Made by a program: the position numbers and the translations under genes. DNA of 41,643 nt from DATAQC01 sp038232455 (lineage in GTDB: Bacteria > Actinomycetota > Acidimicrobiia > Acidimicrobiales > AC-14), in NCBI GenBank assembly GCA_038232455.1, contig JBBSHU010000011.1:1-41643 (forward strand). Direction: 5' to 3'. Of the stretch, positions 24,244 through 31,798 are shown in pieces; the stretch's first letter is position 1; every line of letters starts with the position of its first letter. The notes below the pieces were generated by a model that saw only the letters and a program-made list of their open reading frames with translations, did no database searches and was not told where the DNA came from.

Positions 24244-25011
24244 TCAAGGGGTCTTGATCGGTCCCTGGAGGCGGATGACACAGACCCAGGCCTGGTAGCG
24301 CAGTGGCGGAATGACACCGAGCAGATAGCGGTCGACGACATCGAGGGTCCGCAGGGCGGTGGAAAAGCCCGGTCGGTCGACCAGGGCGATCGCCGCGAGA
24401 CCGGCGAGATGGAAGAACTCGACCTCGACCTCGGAGAACAACGTGCGCAGCAGTGCGAAGTCGGGCTTCAGGAACGGGTGCTCGTCGGGCGTCCGCATCT
24501 CCGGAGTGCGGTTGCGGTACCAGTTGATGAGCGGATTGTGGCCGAGCGGCTCGAGAAAGACGCCGCCCCCGGACGGCCGGAGGACCCGGGCCATCTCTTT
24601 CAGGGCGGGGGCAAGCTCGAGGTGATGGAGCACCGAGGTTCCGAAGGCCAGATCGAAGCTGGAATCGGCGAACGGGAGGGCCTCGGCCTCGGCCATCTCG
24701 AAGGTGGCGGTTGACGAAACCTGGTGGGCCGCCTCACGGGACTTCTCGACCGCGACACCCGATATGTCCGTCCCGACGACCGAGCCGGCGAGGCGGGCGA
24801 CGCGGATGGAGCCATCGCCCTGGGCGCATCCGTACTCGAGGCAGTCGGCCCCGGGCGCCCGCGCCTCGACGGCCCGCCAGTAGTAGTCGAAGCTGCCCTT
24901 GGTCACGGAGTAGAACCGGCCGGTCTCGCTCCGAGCCTCGCTGTCGTGCTCGAACAGGGCATCGTGGAACTCCCGCTCCCTGTCCTGACGACGTTCGTCG
25001 ACGGTGCCCAT
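24244..25011 (-). CDS. SAM-dependent methyltransferase (class I)
   Basis: A 255-residue class I methyltransferase. SAM-binding motif I is LEYGCAQGDGS, followed by VVGTDISGVAVEKS (motif II acid) and the Methyltransf_11 pattern LPFADSSFDLAFGTSVLHHL with MARVLRPSGGGVFLEPL. The C-terminal part (EHPFLKPDF, then a region with membrane-like hydrophobicity near LLGVIPPLRYQAWVCVI) is like that of methyltransferases in surface-glycan clusters. The ATG at 25011 lies six bases after a minus-strand TACGCT and lacks a ribosome site, so its transcript is probably leaderless. It is divergent from the sugar-phosphate transferase, which supports a glycan or lipid role; the substrate cannot be read from sequence. 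Confidence 0.88.
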   Translation of the reverse strand: MGTVDERRQDREREFHDALFEHDSEARSETGRFYSVTKGSFDYYWRAVEARAPGADCLEYGCAQGDGSIRVARLAGSVVGTDISGVAVEKSREAAHQVSSTATFEMAEAEALPFADSSFDLAFGTSVLHHLELAPALKEMARVLRPSGGGVFLEPLGHNPLINWYRNRTPEMRTPDEHPFLKPDFALLRTLFSEVEVEFFHLAGLAAIALVDRPGFSTALRTLDVVDRYLLGVIPPLRYQAWVCVIRLQGPIKTP

Positions 25012-25017
25012 GGCCAG

Positions 25018-25023
25018 AGCGTA
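25018..25023 (-). promoter_or_regulatory. -10 box of the methyltransferase gene (leaderless)
   Basis: TACGCT on the minus strand ends six bases before the ATG at 25011, with no ribosome site between them. The rest of the 99-base divergent gap up to the sugar transferase holds that gene's GAGGGG ribosome site near 25097; no other element is clear. Confidence 0.45.
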
Positions 25024-25110
25024 GGTCCCGTGAGGGGCGGCGGCTGCTCAAGCCCGGGCGCTGTGGCGCCGATACCCAAAAGGTGATCCGGCTCGAGGGG
25101 TGCTGAGGGG

Positions 25111-26472
25111 ATGCGCCGGCTTGCCCGACCACTGCTGTTCGCCGGCATTGCCGCCGCCGTCCTCGGCCTGGGCAAGGCCCACGCCGTGGAGTACGGCTAC
25201 GACCTCACCCAGTCGTCGCGCTTCGCGTGGGTCCTCGCCTATACCGTCCTGCTCGCCGTCTGCGTCTACGGGGCCGGTCTTCCGGAGCTGACGGGCACCC
25301 GCCGATCGGTCGTGGTGACGACGGTCGCGGCCACCGCGGCCGGTGCCGTCGGAATCTCGATCCTCCAGCTCGTCGTGGGATCGGCCCTGCTTCCCCGGTT
25401 CGTCGTCTTCGCCGCCCCCGCGCTCCTGCGGCCGTGGTCCGTCCTCTGCGCCGACCTCGCTCGCGACGGACGGGCCCACGACGTTCGGCGTGATCGACTC
25501 GTCGTGGTCTCCGGGCTGGCGACTGCGGCGGAGCTCGGTGACGATCTCGACGCCGAGCCCGAGCGCCCAGCCCTGGTGGTCACCGTGCTGGACCCCTCAG
25601 AGGCGACGTCTCGCCGACCCGGGCAGCGTCCGCTCATCGAGGCCGTCCGGACGGCGGCGGCGACCGCGGTGGTCCTCGATCGGGCCGCGCAGGCCGACGA
25701 CTCGATCGTGGCCCAGGCGGCCGACTTGCACGAGGCGGGCGTGAGGGTGCGGACACTGTCGCTGTTCTATGACGAGTGGCTCGGGAAGCTCCCGGTCTCG
25801 GAGCTGGAACGGGTGTCGTTGATGTTCGATATCGGCGAGTTGCACCGGGCCCGTTACGGACGCATGAAGCGGGTGCTCGACAGCCTGGCCGGGCTCGTGG
25901 GCCTGGTGGGGCTCGCGGTGATCACCCCGATTGTCCTGCTCGGGAACCGCTTCGGCAACCGCGGTCGGCTCCTGTACCGCCAGCCCCGGGTCGGCAAGAA
26001 CGGCCAGGTCTTCGAGATCCTGAAGTTCCGGACCATGCACACGCCGCCCGCTTCGGTTCCCGACGCACCCGACGAGGCGGCCGACCCCGGGCTCGGGATC
26101 ACGCGCTGGACGGCGACCGACGACCCTCGCATCACGCCCTTCGGATCCTGGCTCCGCCGGACCCACCTCGACGAGCTGCCCCAGGTCCTCAACATCCTGC
26201 GGGGCCACCTCTCGGTCGTCGGTCCCCGGCCCGAACAGCCCCACTACGTCGAGATTTTGGAGGCGAAGCTTCCCTTCTACCGTCTCCGCCACCTGGTGCG
26301 GCCGGGACTGACCGGCTGGGCCCAGGTGAAGTACCCGTACGGAGCCAGCGATGCCGATGCCCTGGAGAAGCTCCAGTACGAGTTCTTCTACCTCCGCCAC
26401 CAGGGCCTGGCGCTCGATCTCCGCATCATCGGCCGTACCCTCCGGTCGGTGATCCGGGGCGCGGGCCGGTGA
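25111..26472 (+). CDS. Polyprenyl-phosphate sugar-1-phosphate transferase (exopolysaccharide priming)
   Basis: A 453-residue initiating glycosyltransferase that moves a sugar-1-phosphate from a nucleotide sugar to undecaprenyl phosphate. Residues 1-100 hold four hydrophobic segments, about 110-235 a Rossmann-like middle domain, and about 250-453 the bacterial sugar transferase domain. The latter has the re-entrant membrane helix, LLYRQPRVGKNG, the catalytic EILKFRTMH, TPFGSWLRRTHLDELPQ, and VVGPRPEQPHYV with RPGLTGWAQVKY. Motifs are intact. The ATG at 25111 has GAGGGG seven bases upstream. The flippase gene follows 19 bases later, as expected for an O-unit or exopolysaccharide pathway. Sugar specificity cannot be assigned. 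Confidence 0.93.
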   Translation: MRRLARPLLFAGIAAAVLGLGKAHAVEYGYDLTQSSRFAWVLAYTVLLAVCVYGAGLPELTGTRRSVVVTTVAATAAGAVGISILQLVVGSALLPRFVVFAAPALLRPWSVLCADLARDGRAHDVRRDRLVVVSGLATAAELGDDLDAEPERPALVVTVLDPSEATSRRPGQRPLIEAVRTAAATAVVLDRAAQADDSIVAQAADLHEAGVRVRTLSLFYDEWLGKLPVSELERVSLMFDIGELHRARYGRMKRVLDSLAGLVGLVGLAVITPIVLLGNRFGNRGRLLYRQPRVGKNGQVFEILKFRTMHTPPASVPDAPDEAADPGLGITRWTATDDPRITPFGSWLRRTHLDELPQVLNILRGHLSVVGPRPEQPHYVEILEAKLPFYRLRHLVRPGLTGWAQVKYPYGASDADALEKLQYEFFYLRHQGLALDLRIIGRTLRSVIRGAGR

Positions 26473-26491
26473 CGTCCTTCCTCGTGATCGG

Positions 26492-27795
26492 ATGATCCGC
26501 CGGCGCTGGCTCGTGTCGCGGGTGTTCACGTTGGGCGGTGGACGCGTCGTCGCCGCCTGCATCTCCGCGGCATGGCTGATCGTCGCCGCCCGTCGACTCC
26601 CGGTGGATGCCTACGGCGACCTGTTGTTGCTCCTCGGCCTCGGACTCCTCCTCCAGGTCGTCCACGACGCGGGCCTGCCGCTCGCCCTCACCGACGCGGT
26701 ACTGGACGACGCTGCCGTCGGCCGGTCCGCCTTCGTCCGGGTGCTCGGGCGTCGCCTCTCCCTCGGTGTGGCGACGGCGGCTCTGGTGACCATCGCCTAC
26801 GTCGTCGCGTCGGGATCTCCCGACCTCATGGCCGCAGCGATCTTCTCCGTCTCGATCATCTCCACGGCTGTGCATTCCACCGCTGTCGCGGTCTTCCGCG
26901 GGCACGGCAAGGTCCGCGCCGATGCCGCCAACGACGCCGTATCGCGCATCTTCGTGGCCGTGTTGGGAAGCTGGTGGCTGTTCCACGGTGGCGGCCTGAG
27001 GGCGGCGGTGGCGGTGTACGCCCTAGCCGACGTGGCATCGCTCTTGGTCATGGGAGTCATGGCCTGGCGCACGACCGCTGGGGCCGATGAGCCTGTCGAC
27101 GTGGCGCGGTTCTCACTGCTCCGCATCGCTCCTGTCGCGCTGGCCACCGGTCTCGGCGTCCTGTACTACCGGGTCGACCTGTGGTTGCTGGCCATGATCA
27201 AGGGCCCCCGCGAGGTCGCCCTGTACGGAAGCGCCTACCGCGTCCTCGACGGTATCCTCCTGGTTGCCACAGCCGTCGCTGTCCTCAGCGTGCCCGCCGT
27301 CGCCAGGGCCGCCGACCAGCCCGTGCGCAAGGTGCTCGGCCGGCTGGTGATGCTCAGTCTGGTCGTGACGTTCCCCCTCGCGGTGGTCGGATTCGTCGGT
27401 GCCGACCCGATCGTGCGGTCCTTGTTCGGGGCTCGCTACGTCGAAGCTGCAGGGCTGCTCCGACTCCTGCTTCTCGCTGCCGTGCCGAGCGCGATCGTCA
27501 TCGTCGTGGCCCCGCTGGCGTTCCTCCGCGGTCGTTCCGGTGCCGTCAAGGGATTCACCGTCGTGCTGGCGCTCAATGTGGGTCTCAACCTCGCCCTCAT
27601 CCCGCCTTTCGGACCCGCTGGTGCCGCGCTGGTCACGTTCTTCTGCCAGGTCGGGCTCGCGGCATGGCTGTGGCGATCGGTCATCGCGTGGTCCGCGGTG
27701 AGCCCGATCACGCCCGCAGGAGCCAGGGCGCCGGCAGCCCGGTCCCCAGGCGTACCCGCACCGGCGGCGCCGGATCCCGTCACATCCTCAGGTGA
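26492..27795 (+). CDS. Wzx/MATE-like polysaccharide flippase, frame broken near its 3' end
   Basis: A polytopic membrane protein of about 434 residues if one base is restored. It has some twelve to fourteen hydrophobic segments and the polysaccharide-exporter pattern: the N-terminal GGGRVVAACISAAWLIVAAR, YYRVDLWLLAMIKGPREVALYGSAYR in the middle, and GLNLALIPPFGPAGAALVT near the end. In the given frame no stop occurs until 28699, so it would run 0.9 kb antisense through nadA. A base missing near 27703-27705 (CCC) would instead give a stop at 27795, just past the nadA stop. Third-position G+C after about 27691 is higher in the corrected frame (roughly 85 against 69 percent by hand count). It probably flips the lipid-linked glycan begun by the upstream transferase. 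Confidence 0.8.
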
Positions 27796-28879
27796 TCTCC
27801 AGCATCCGCTCGAGGGCCACGCGAGCATTCGCCGCGGTGGCGGGGTCGACCGTGATCTGGTTCACGACTCGGCCCTCGACCAGGTTCTCCAGGACCCAGG
27901 CCAGGTGGGCGGCGTCGATGCGGAACATGGTCGAGCACGGGCACACGACGGGGTCGAGCGAAACCACCGTGAGGTCGGGGTGCTCGTCGGCGAGGCGGTT
28001 GACGAGATGGATCTCGGTGGCCACGGCCAGTACCGATCCCGGGGCCGCGCCGTCGACGGCGCTGATGATGAAATCGGTCGAGCCCACCCGGTCGGCCTGC
28101 TCCACCACCTCGTGGGCACACTCGGGGTGGACGATCACCGTCCCGCCGGGATGGGCGGCCCGGAACTGGTCGATCTGGCCGACGGTGAAGCGCTGGTGGA
28201 CGGAGCAGTGCCCCTTCCACAGCAGGAAGGTGGACTCCTTCACCTCCCGTTCGCCCAGCCCGCCGCAGGCGAGCCTCGGGTTCCACACGGCCATATCAGA
28301 CGCGGCGTAGCCGAGCTGGAAGGCGGTGTTGCGACCGAGGTGCTGGTCGGGGAAGAAGAGCACCTTCTCGGCCCTGTCGAGCGCCCAGGTGAGCACGGCC
28401 CGTGCGTTCGACGAGGTGCACACCGCGCCACCGTGATCGCCGACGAAGGCCTTGAGGGCGGCGGAGGAGTTCATGTAGGTGATGGGCACGATGCGGTCGA
28501 CGTCGGTGACCGCGGCCAGGTCGTCCCAGCCCTCCTCGACCGAGTCGAGATCGGCCATGTCGGCCATGGAGCACCCGGCGTTGAGGTCGGGCAGCACGAC
28601 CTGCTGATGGTCGCCCGTGAGGATGTCGGCGGACTCGGCCATGAAGTGCACGCCGCAGAACACGACGTACTCGGCCACGGAGGCGGCGGCCAGGCGTGAC
28701 AGCCCGAACGAGTCGCCTCGGGCATCGGCGAAGGCCATCACCTCGTCGCGCTGGTAGTGGTGACCGAGGACGACGAGCCGCTCGCCGAGGTCGACCTTGG
28801 CCGCGGCGATCCATAGCGCCAGTTGCTCCTGGCTTGCGTTCACGTAACGCTCGGGCAGTGCCGGTTGTATCCGCACCAT
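27788..28879 (-). CDS. nadA: Quinolinate synthase A
   Basis: A 363-residue NadA, which condenses iminoaspartate with dihydroxyacetone phosphate to quinolinate for NAD synthesis, using a [4Fe-4S] cluster. Conserved features include VVLGHHYQRDEVM, NAGCSMADMA (C103), WKGHCSVHQRF (C225), VIVHPECAHEV and VVCPCSTM (C313/C315), which provide the three cluster ligands. The ATG at 28879 has only a GGGGG stretch upstream. No nadB or nadC is visible nearby, so the rest of the pathway lies elsewhere. It converges with the flippase gene, overlapping by about eight bases after frame correction. Confidence 0.96.
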   Translation of the reverse strand: MVRIQPALPERYVNASQEQLALWIAAAKVDLGERLVVLGHHYQRDEVMAFADARGDSFGLSRLAAASVAEYVVFCGVHFMAESADILTGDHQQVVLPDLNAGCSMADMADLDSVEEGWDDLAAVTDVDRIVPITYMNSSAALKAFVGDHGGAVCTSSNARAVLTWALDRAEKVLFFPDQHLGRNTAFQLGYAASDMAVWNPRLACGGLGEREVKESTFLLWKGHCSVHQRFTVGQIDQFRAAHPGGTVIVHPECAHEVVEQADRVGSTDFIISAVDGAAPGSVLAVATEIHLVNRLADEHPDLTVVSLDPVVCPCSTMFRIDAAHLAWVLENLVEGRVVNQITVDPATAANARVALERMLEIT

Positions 28880-28999
28880 GTGGAACCCCCTGATGGAGCC
28901 CCGATATCGGCCGGCGGAGACAGCCTGGTCGCCTCTCGCGGGGTTGTCGGCCTCGGAGCTGAAGACGTCGCCGGAAACCAGGCCGGCGTAAGAGTCAGT

Positions 29000-29515
29000 C
29001 TACGTCGTCGCTGGGCCGTCTGTCTCGTCGAGCATCTCCTGAAGGGGAGCAAGCACCTCCAAGTGCATCTTGTCCTTGACCCGGCCGCTCGCCCGCTTCA
29101 TGCGCATGAGATCTTCAATGGCGACAACGGACACTTCCAGGTCGTCAATCGGGACCTTGGTGGCCCGGGCGCACAGGTCCACGAAGCCCGAAGTGCCTGA
29201 TGGGGTGCCGAGGACGTCGAGCGCCCCTGCGTCGGTGTCGAAGGTGAAGGAGTCGCCGGCGGCCAGGGTGAGCCCTTCGAGGACGAAGGGCAACGGCTCG
29301 TTGACCCCAGGCACGCGCAGGGTGGCATGCAACTCGACGAGGGCCGCGGCGAGACGGTCCATGTTGTCGGCGGATCGCTCGTAGCAGACGTCGAGATCGT
29401 TGGTGTTCAGCGGAGCCCCGAGGAGGTCGCCGGCGAAGCCCCCGATCACGACATAGCGGACGCGATGGTTGCCGAGGACCCGAAGGGCCCGCAGCGGATC
29501 GAACGGGGCCGTCAT
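29000..29515 (-). CDS. MNT/AbiEii-type nucleotidyltransferase, possible toxin
   Basis: A 171-residue protein with the minimal nucleotidyltransferase signature: VVIGGFAGDLLG (GG at 25-26), 13 residues, then NDLDV (D40, D42), and a third acid in GALDVLG (D100). The C-terminal IEDLMRMKRASGRVKDKMHL matches the LixxKraagRxKD helix common in AbiEii/MenT/DUF6036-like enzymes. Such proteins transfer nucleotides to RNA or protein, and several are toxins that modify tRNA ends. The ATG at 29515 overlaps the stop of the upstream helix-turn-helix gene by four bases (ATGA), so the two are co-translated. All metal ligands are present, so activity is plausible. Role as a toxin is inference from pairing. Confidence 0.82.
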   Translation of the reverse strand: MTAPFDPLRALRVLGNHRVRYVVIGGFAGDLLGAPLNTNDLDVCYERSADNMDRLAAALVELHATLRVPGVNEPLPFVLEGLTLAAGDSFTFDTDAGALDVLGTPSGTSGFVDLCARATKVPIDDLEVSVVAIEDLMRMKRASGRVKDKMHLEVLAPLQEMLDETDGPATT

Positions 29516-29853
29516 GCCCCACGTCGGGCGGCCCGGGCCGCGCGGCCTGCTTGACGCAGTGTTTCGGCGAACCGCCCGTATGCCGCGCCGCGCTCGGCCC
29601 GCACGGTCGGCGACATCGAGAGCCAACTGCGAATGAGGCTGCGGTCTTCTCCCTGGCCACGCCGCACCGTCATGTCGAGCTCCCAGCCGCAGGCTTGCAG
29701 CAACTTGTCGAGGGTGTCAGCCCGCGGCATCTGGTGACCTGATTCGATCCTGGCGATCGTCGGTTGGGGCACCCCCGCCCGGGCCGCCAGCTGCCGCTGG
29801 GTCAGGCCGGCCGACCGCCGGGCCCCGTTCACCCACTCTGCCGCTCTCGTCAT
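29512..29853 (-). CDS. XRE-family helix-turn-helix protein, probable antitoxin/regulator
   Basis: A 113-residue protein. The Cro/C1-type helix-turn-helix spans about 7-60 (ARRSAGLTQRQLAARAGV, then PTIARIESGHQMPRADTLDKLL). The C-terminal part (EDRSLIRSWLSMSPTVRAER) is a small helical domain similar to those in XRE proteins found next to nucleotidyltransferases. The ATG at 29853 is chosen because TATCAT on the minus strand ends seven bases upstream and no ribosome site exists; an ATG at 29862 is also in frame. It overlaps the nucleotidyltransferase by four bases. It probably binds its own promoter, which is back-to-back with that of uvrC. Antitoxin role is inferred from gene order, size and overlap. 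Confidence 0.85.
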   Translation of the reverse strand: MTRAAEWVNGARRSAGLTQRQLAARAGVPQPTIARIESGHQMPRADTLDKLLQACGWELDMTVRRGQGEDRSLIRSWLSMSPTVRAERGAAYGRFAETLRQAGRAARAARRGA

Positions 29854-29860
29854 GGGCGCC

Positions 29861-29888
29861 ATGATAACGGATTCGCTATCGCTATCAT
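29861..29888. promoter_or_regulatory. Mirror-image divergent promoters for the HTH gene and uvrC
   Basis: TATCAT occurs once on each strand: minus at 29861-29866 (seven bases before the HTH ATG) and plus at 29883-29888 (eight bases before the uvrC ATG). The 16-base spacing places each -35 over the other -10. The segment includes GATA-N8-TATC (29863-29880), a candidate binding site for the HTH protein. Both messages look leaderless. Confidence 0.6.
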
Positions 29889-29896
29889 TGGACACG

Positions 29897-31798
29897 ATGT
29901 TCCAGCGACCACCGGCCGGCACGATCCCCGACACCCCCGGCTCGTACCAGTTCAGAGACGCCGAGGGGCGGGTCATCTACGTGGGCAAGGCCAAGTCGTT
30001 GCGGTCGCGCCTGTCGAACTACTTCGGCAACCCGGCCACGCTTCCGCCTCGGACGGCCCAGATGGTGTCCTCGGCGGCGTCGGTGGAGTGGATCCAGGTC
30101 CGCAACGACGTCGAAGCGCTCATGCTCGAGTACAGCCTGATCAAGCAGCACAAGCCCCGGTTCAACATCCGCCTCCGCGACGACAAGAGCTACCCGTTCC
30201 TGGCCGTCACCATGAGCGACGAATGGCCCCGCGCCCAGGTGATGCGGGGGCGCAAACGCAAGGGCACCCGCTACTTCGGGCCCTACGGGCACGCCTATGC
30301 CATCCGCGAGACCCTCGACCTCCTGCTGCGCACGTTCCCGATCCGCACCTGCTCCGACAACAAGCTCGACCGCCATCGGAAGCTCGGTCGACCGTGCCTG
30401 CTGTTCCACATCGAGAAATGCACGGGCCCGTGTGTCGGCGAGATCGACAAGGCCGATTACGACGCCCTCGTGGGCGAGTTGGTCGACTTCCTCGACGGTG
30501 AGACCCAGCCCGTGATCAACCGGCTCGAGCGGCAGATGGCCGAGTGCGCCGCCAACCTGGAGTTCGAGCGGGCGGCCCGGATGCGCGACCGCCTGGCCAG
30601 CGTGCGCAAGGTCATCGAGAAGCAGGCCATGGTCACCGAGCGGCCCGAGGACCTCGACGTCCTGGGCATCGCCGAGGACGAGTTGGAGGCGGCCATCCAG
30701 GTGTTCCACGTGCGCCGGGGCCGCATGGTGGGGCGCAAGGGCTTCGTAGTCGACAAGGTGGAAGACGTCACCCGGGCTCAGTTGATCGGACATGTCCTGG
30801 AGGGCCTGTACGCCGAGGCCGACGCCGAGTCGATCCCCCACGAGGTGCTGGTCCCCGACGATCCCGATGACCCCGACCTGTACCGCCGGTGGTTGTCGGA
30901 GCGGCGAGGGACCAAGGTTGCCGTGCGGGTGCCCCAACGGGGCGACAAGCGCGCCCTGCAGGCCACGGTCACCCAGAACGCCAAGGAGGAGTTTGTCCGC
31001 CACCGGCTCAAGCGGGCCTCGGACCACAACGCCCGGGCCCGGGCCCTCAACGCCCTCCAGGAGACCCTGGGCCTGCCCCAGGCGCCGCTGCGCATCGAGT
31101 GCTATGACATGAGCCACATCCAGGGCAGCGACTACGTGGGTTCCATGGTGGTGGTCGAGGACGGCCTGCCCAAGAAGAGCGACTATCGCCGGTTTCGCAT
31201 CCGCGAGGTGCCGGGCAACGACGACTTCGGTGCCATGCGCGAGGTCCTCACCCGCCGGCTGAAGGCCATGCTCGCCGACCGCGACCGTCCGCCTGCCGAA
31301 CGGGGGCGCCGCCGCTTCGCCTACCAACCCAACCTCCTCCTGGTCGACGGCGGCAAGGGCCAACTCAGAGTGGCCATCGACGTCGTCGCCGAGCTGGGCC
31401 TGGCGGACGAGATCTCGGTGGCCGCCCTGGCCAAGCGCTTCGAGGAGGTCTTCGTCCCGGGCCTGGCCGACGCCGTCCGCATCCCCCGCCAGTCAGAGGC
31501 GCTGTACCTGCTCCAGCGGGTGCGCGACGAAGCCCACCGCTTCGCCGTCTCCTACCACCGCCAGCTACGGGGCAAGCGCATGACGCGCAGCGCCCTCGAC
31601 GACGTTCCCGGCCTGGGCCCTACCCGCAAGCGCCGTCTCCTGGCCGAGCTGGGCGGCATCCGTGCAGTGAAGACCGCCTCCCTCGCCGATCTCACGGCCC
31701 TGCCCTGGCTTCCCGAGGCCGTGGCCGAGGCCACGTATTCGGCTTTTCACGACGTTCCCGGCCCGTCCTCGGCGAACGGCGCACCCGGCCGTGGCTGA
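29897..31798 (+). CDS. uvrC: Excinuclease ABC subunit C
   Basis: A 633-residue UvrC, the dual-incision nuclease of nucleotide excision repair. The N-terminal GIY-YIG domain (PGSYQFRDAEGRVIYVGKAK, then LRSRLSNYF), a UVR domain (VINRLERQMAECAANLEFER) that binds UvrB, the RNase H-like endonuclease domain (IECYDMSHIQGSDYVGSMVV), and the C-terminal helix-hairpin-helix pair (DDVPGLGPTRKRRLL) are all present. The ATG at 29897 gives the standard N-terminus; in-frame ATGs further upstream lie in the promoter. TATCAT eight bases upstream suggests a leaderless mRNA. The methyltransferase gene starts eight bases before the uvrC stop, opening a long overlapping gene string to secG. Confidence 0.97.
   Translation: MFQRPPAGTIPDTPGSYQFRDAEGRVIYVGKAKSLRSRLSNYFGNPATLPPRTAQMVSSAASVEWIQVRNDVEALMLEYSLIKQHKPRFNIRLRDDKSYPFLAVTMSDEWPRAQVMRGRKRKGTRYFGPYGHAYAIRETLDLLLRTFPIRTCSDNKLDRHRKLGRPCLLFHIEKCTGPCVGEIDKADYDALVGELVDFLDGETQPVINRLERQMAECAANLEFERAARMRDRLASVRKVIEKQAMVTERPEDLDVLGIAEDELEAAIQVFHVRRGRMVGRKGFVVDKVEDVTRAQLIGHVLEGLYAEADAESIPHEVLVPDDPDDPDLYRRWLSERRGTKVAVRVPQRGDKRALQATVTQNAKEEFVRHRLKRASDHNARARALNALQETLGLPQAPLRIECYDMSHIQGSDYVGSMVVVEDGLPKKSDYRRFRIREVPGNDDFGAMREVLTRRLKAMLADRDRPPAERGRRRFAYQPNLLLVDGGKGQLRVAIDVVAELGLADEISVAALAKRFEEVFVPGLADAVRIPRQSEALYLLQRVRDEAHRFAVSYHRQLRGKRMTRSALDDVPGLGPTRKRRLLAELGGIRAVKTASLADLTALPWLPEAVAEATYSAFHDVPGPSSANGAPGRG

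Noticed and set aside
24243..24258. Hairpin ATCAAG-GGGT-CTTGAT at the uvrA/methyltransferase convergence, as a terminator
   Set aside because: Short six-base stem, no T tract on either strand, and it lies within the methyltransferase coding end. A weak bidirectional role cannot be excluded.
27796..28699. Long open frame antisense to nadA, continuing the flippase frame
   Set aside because: nadA on the other strand has all cluster-ligand motifs; high-G+C genes often leave an open antisense frame. The flippase tail is better explained by one missing base near 27703.
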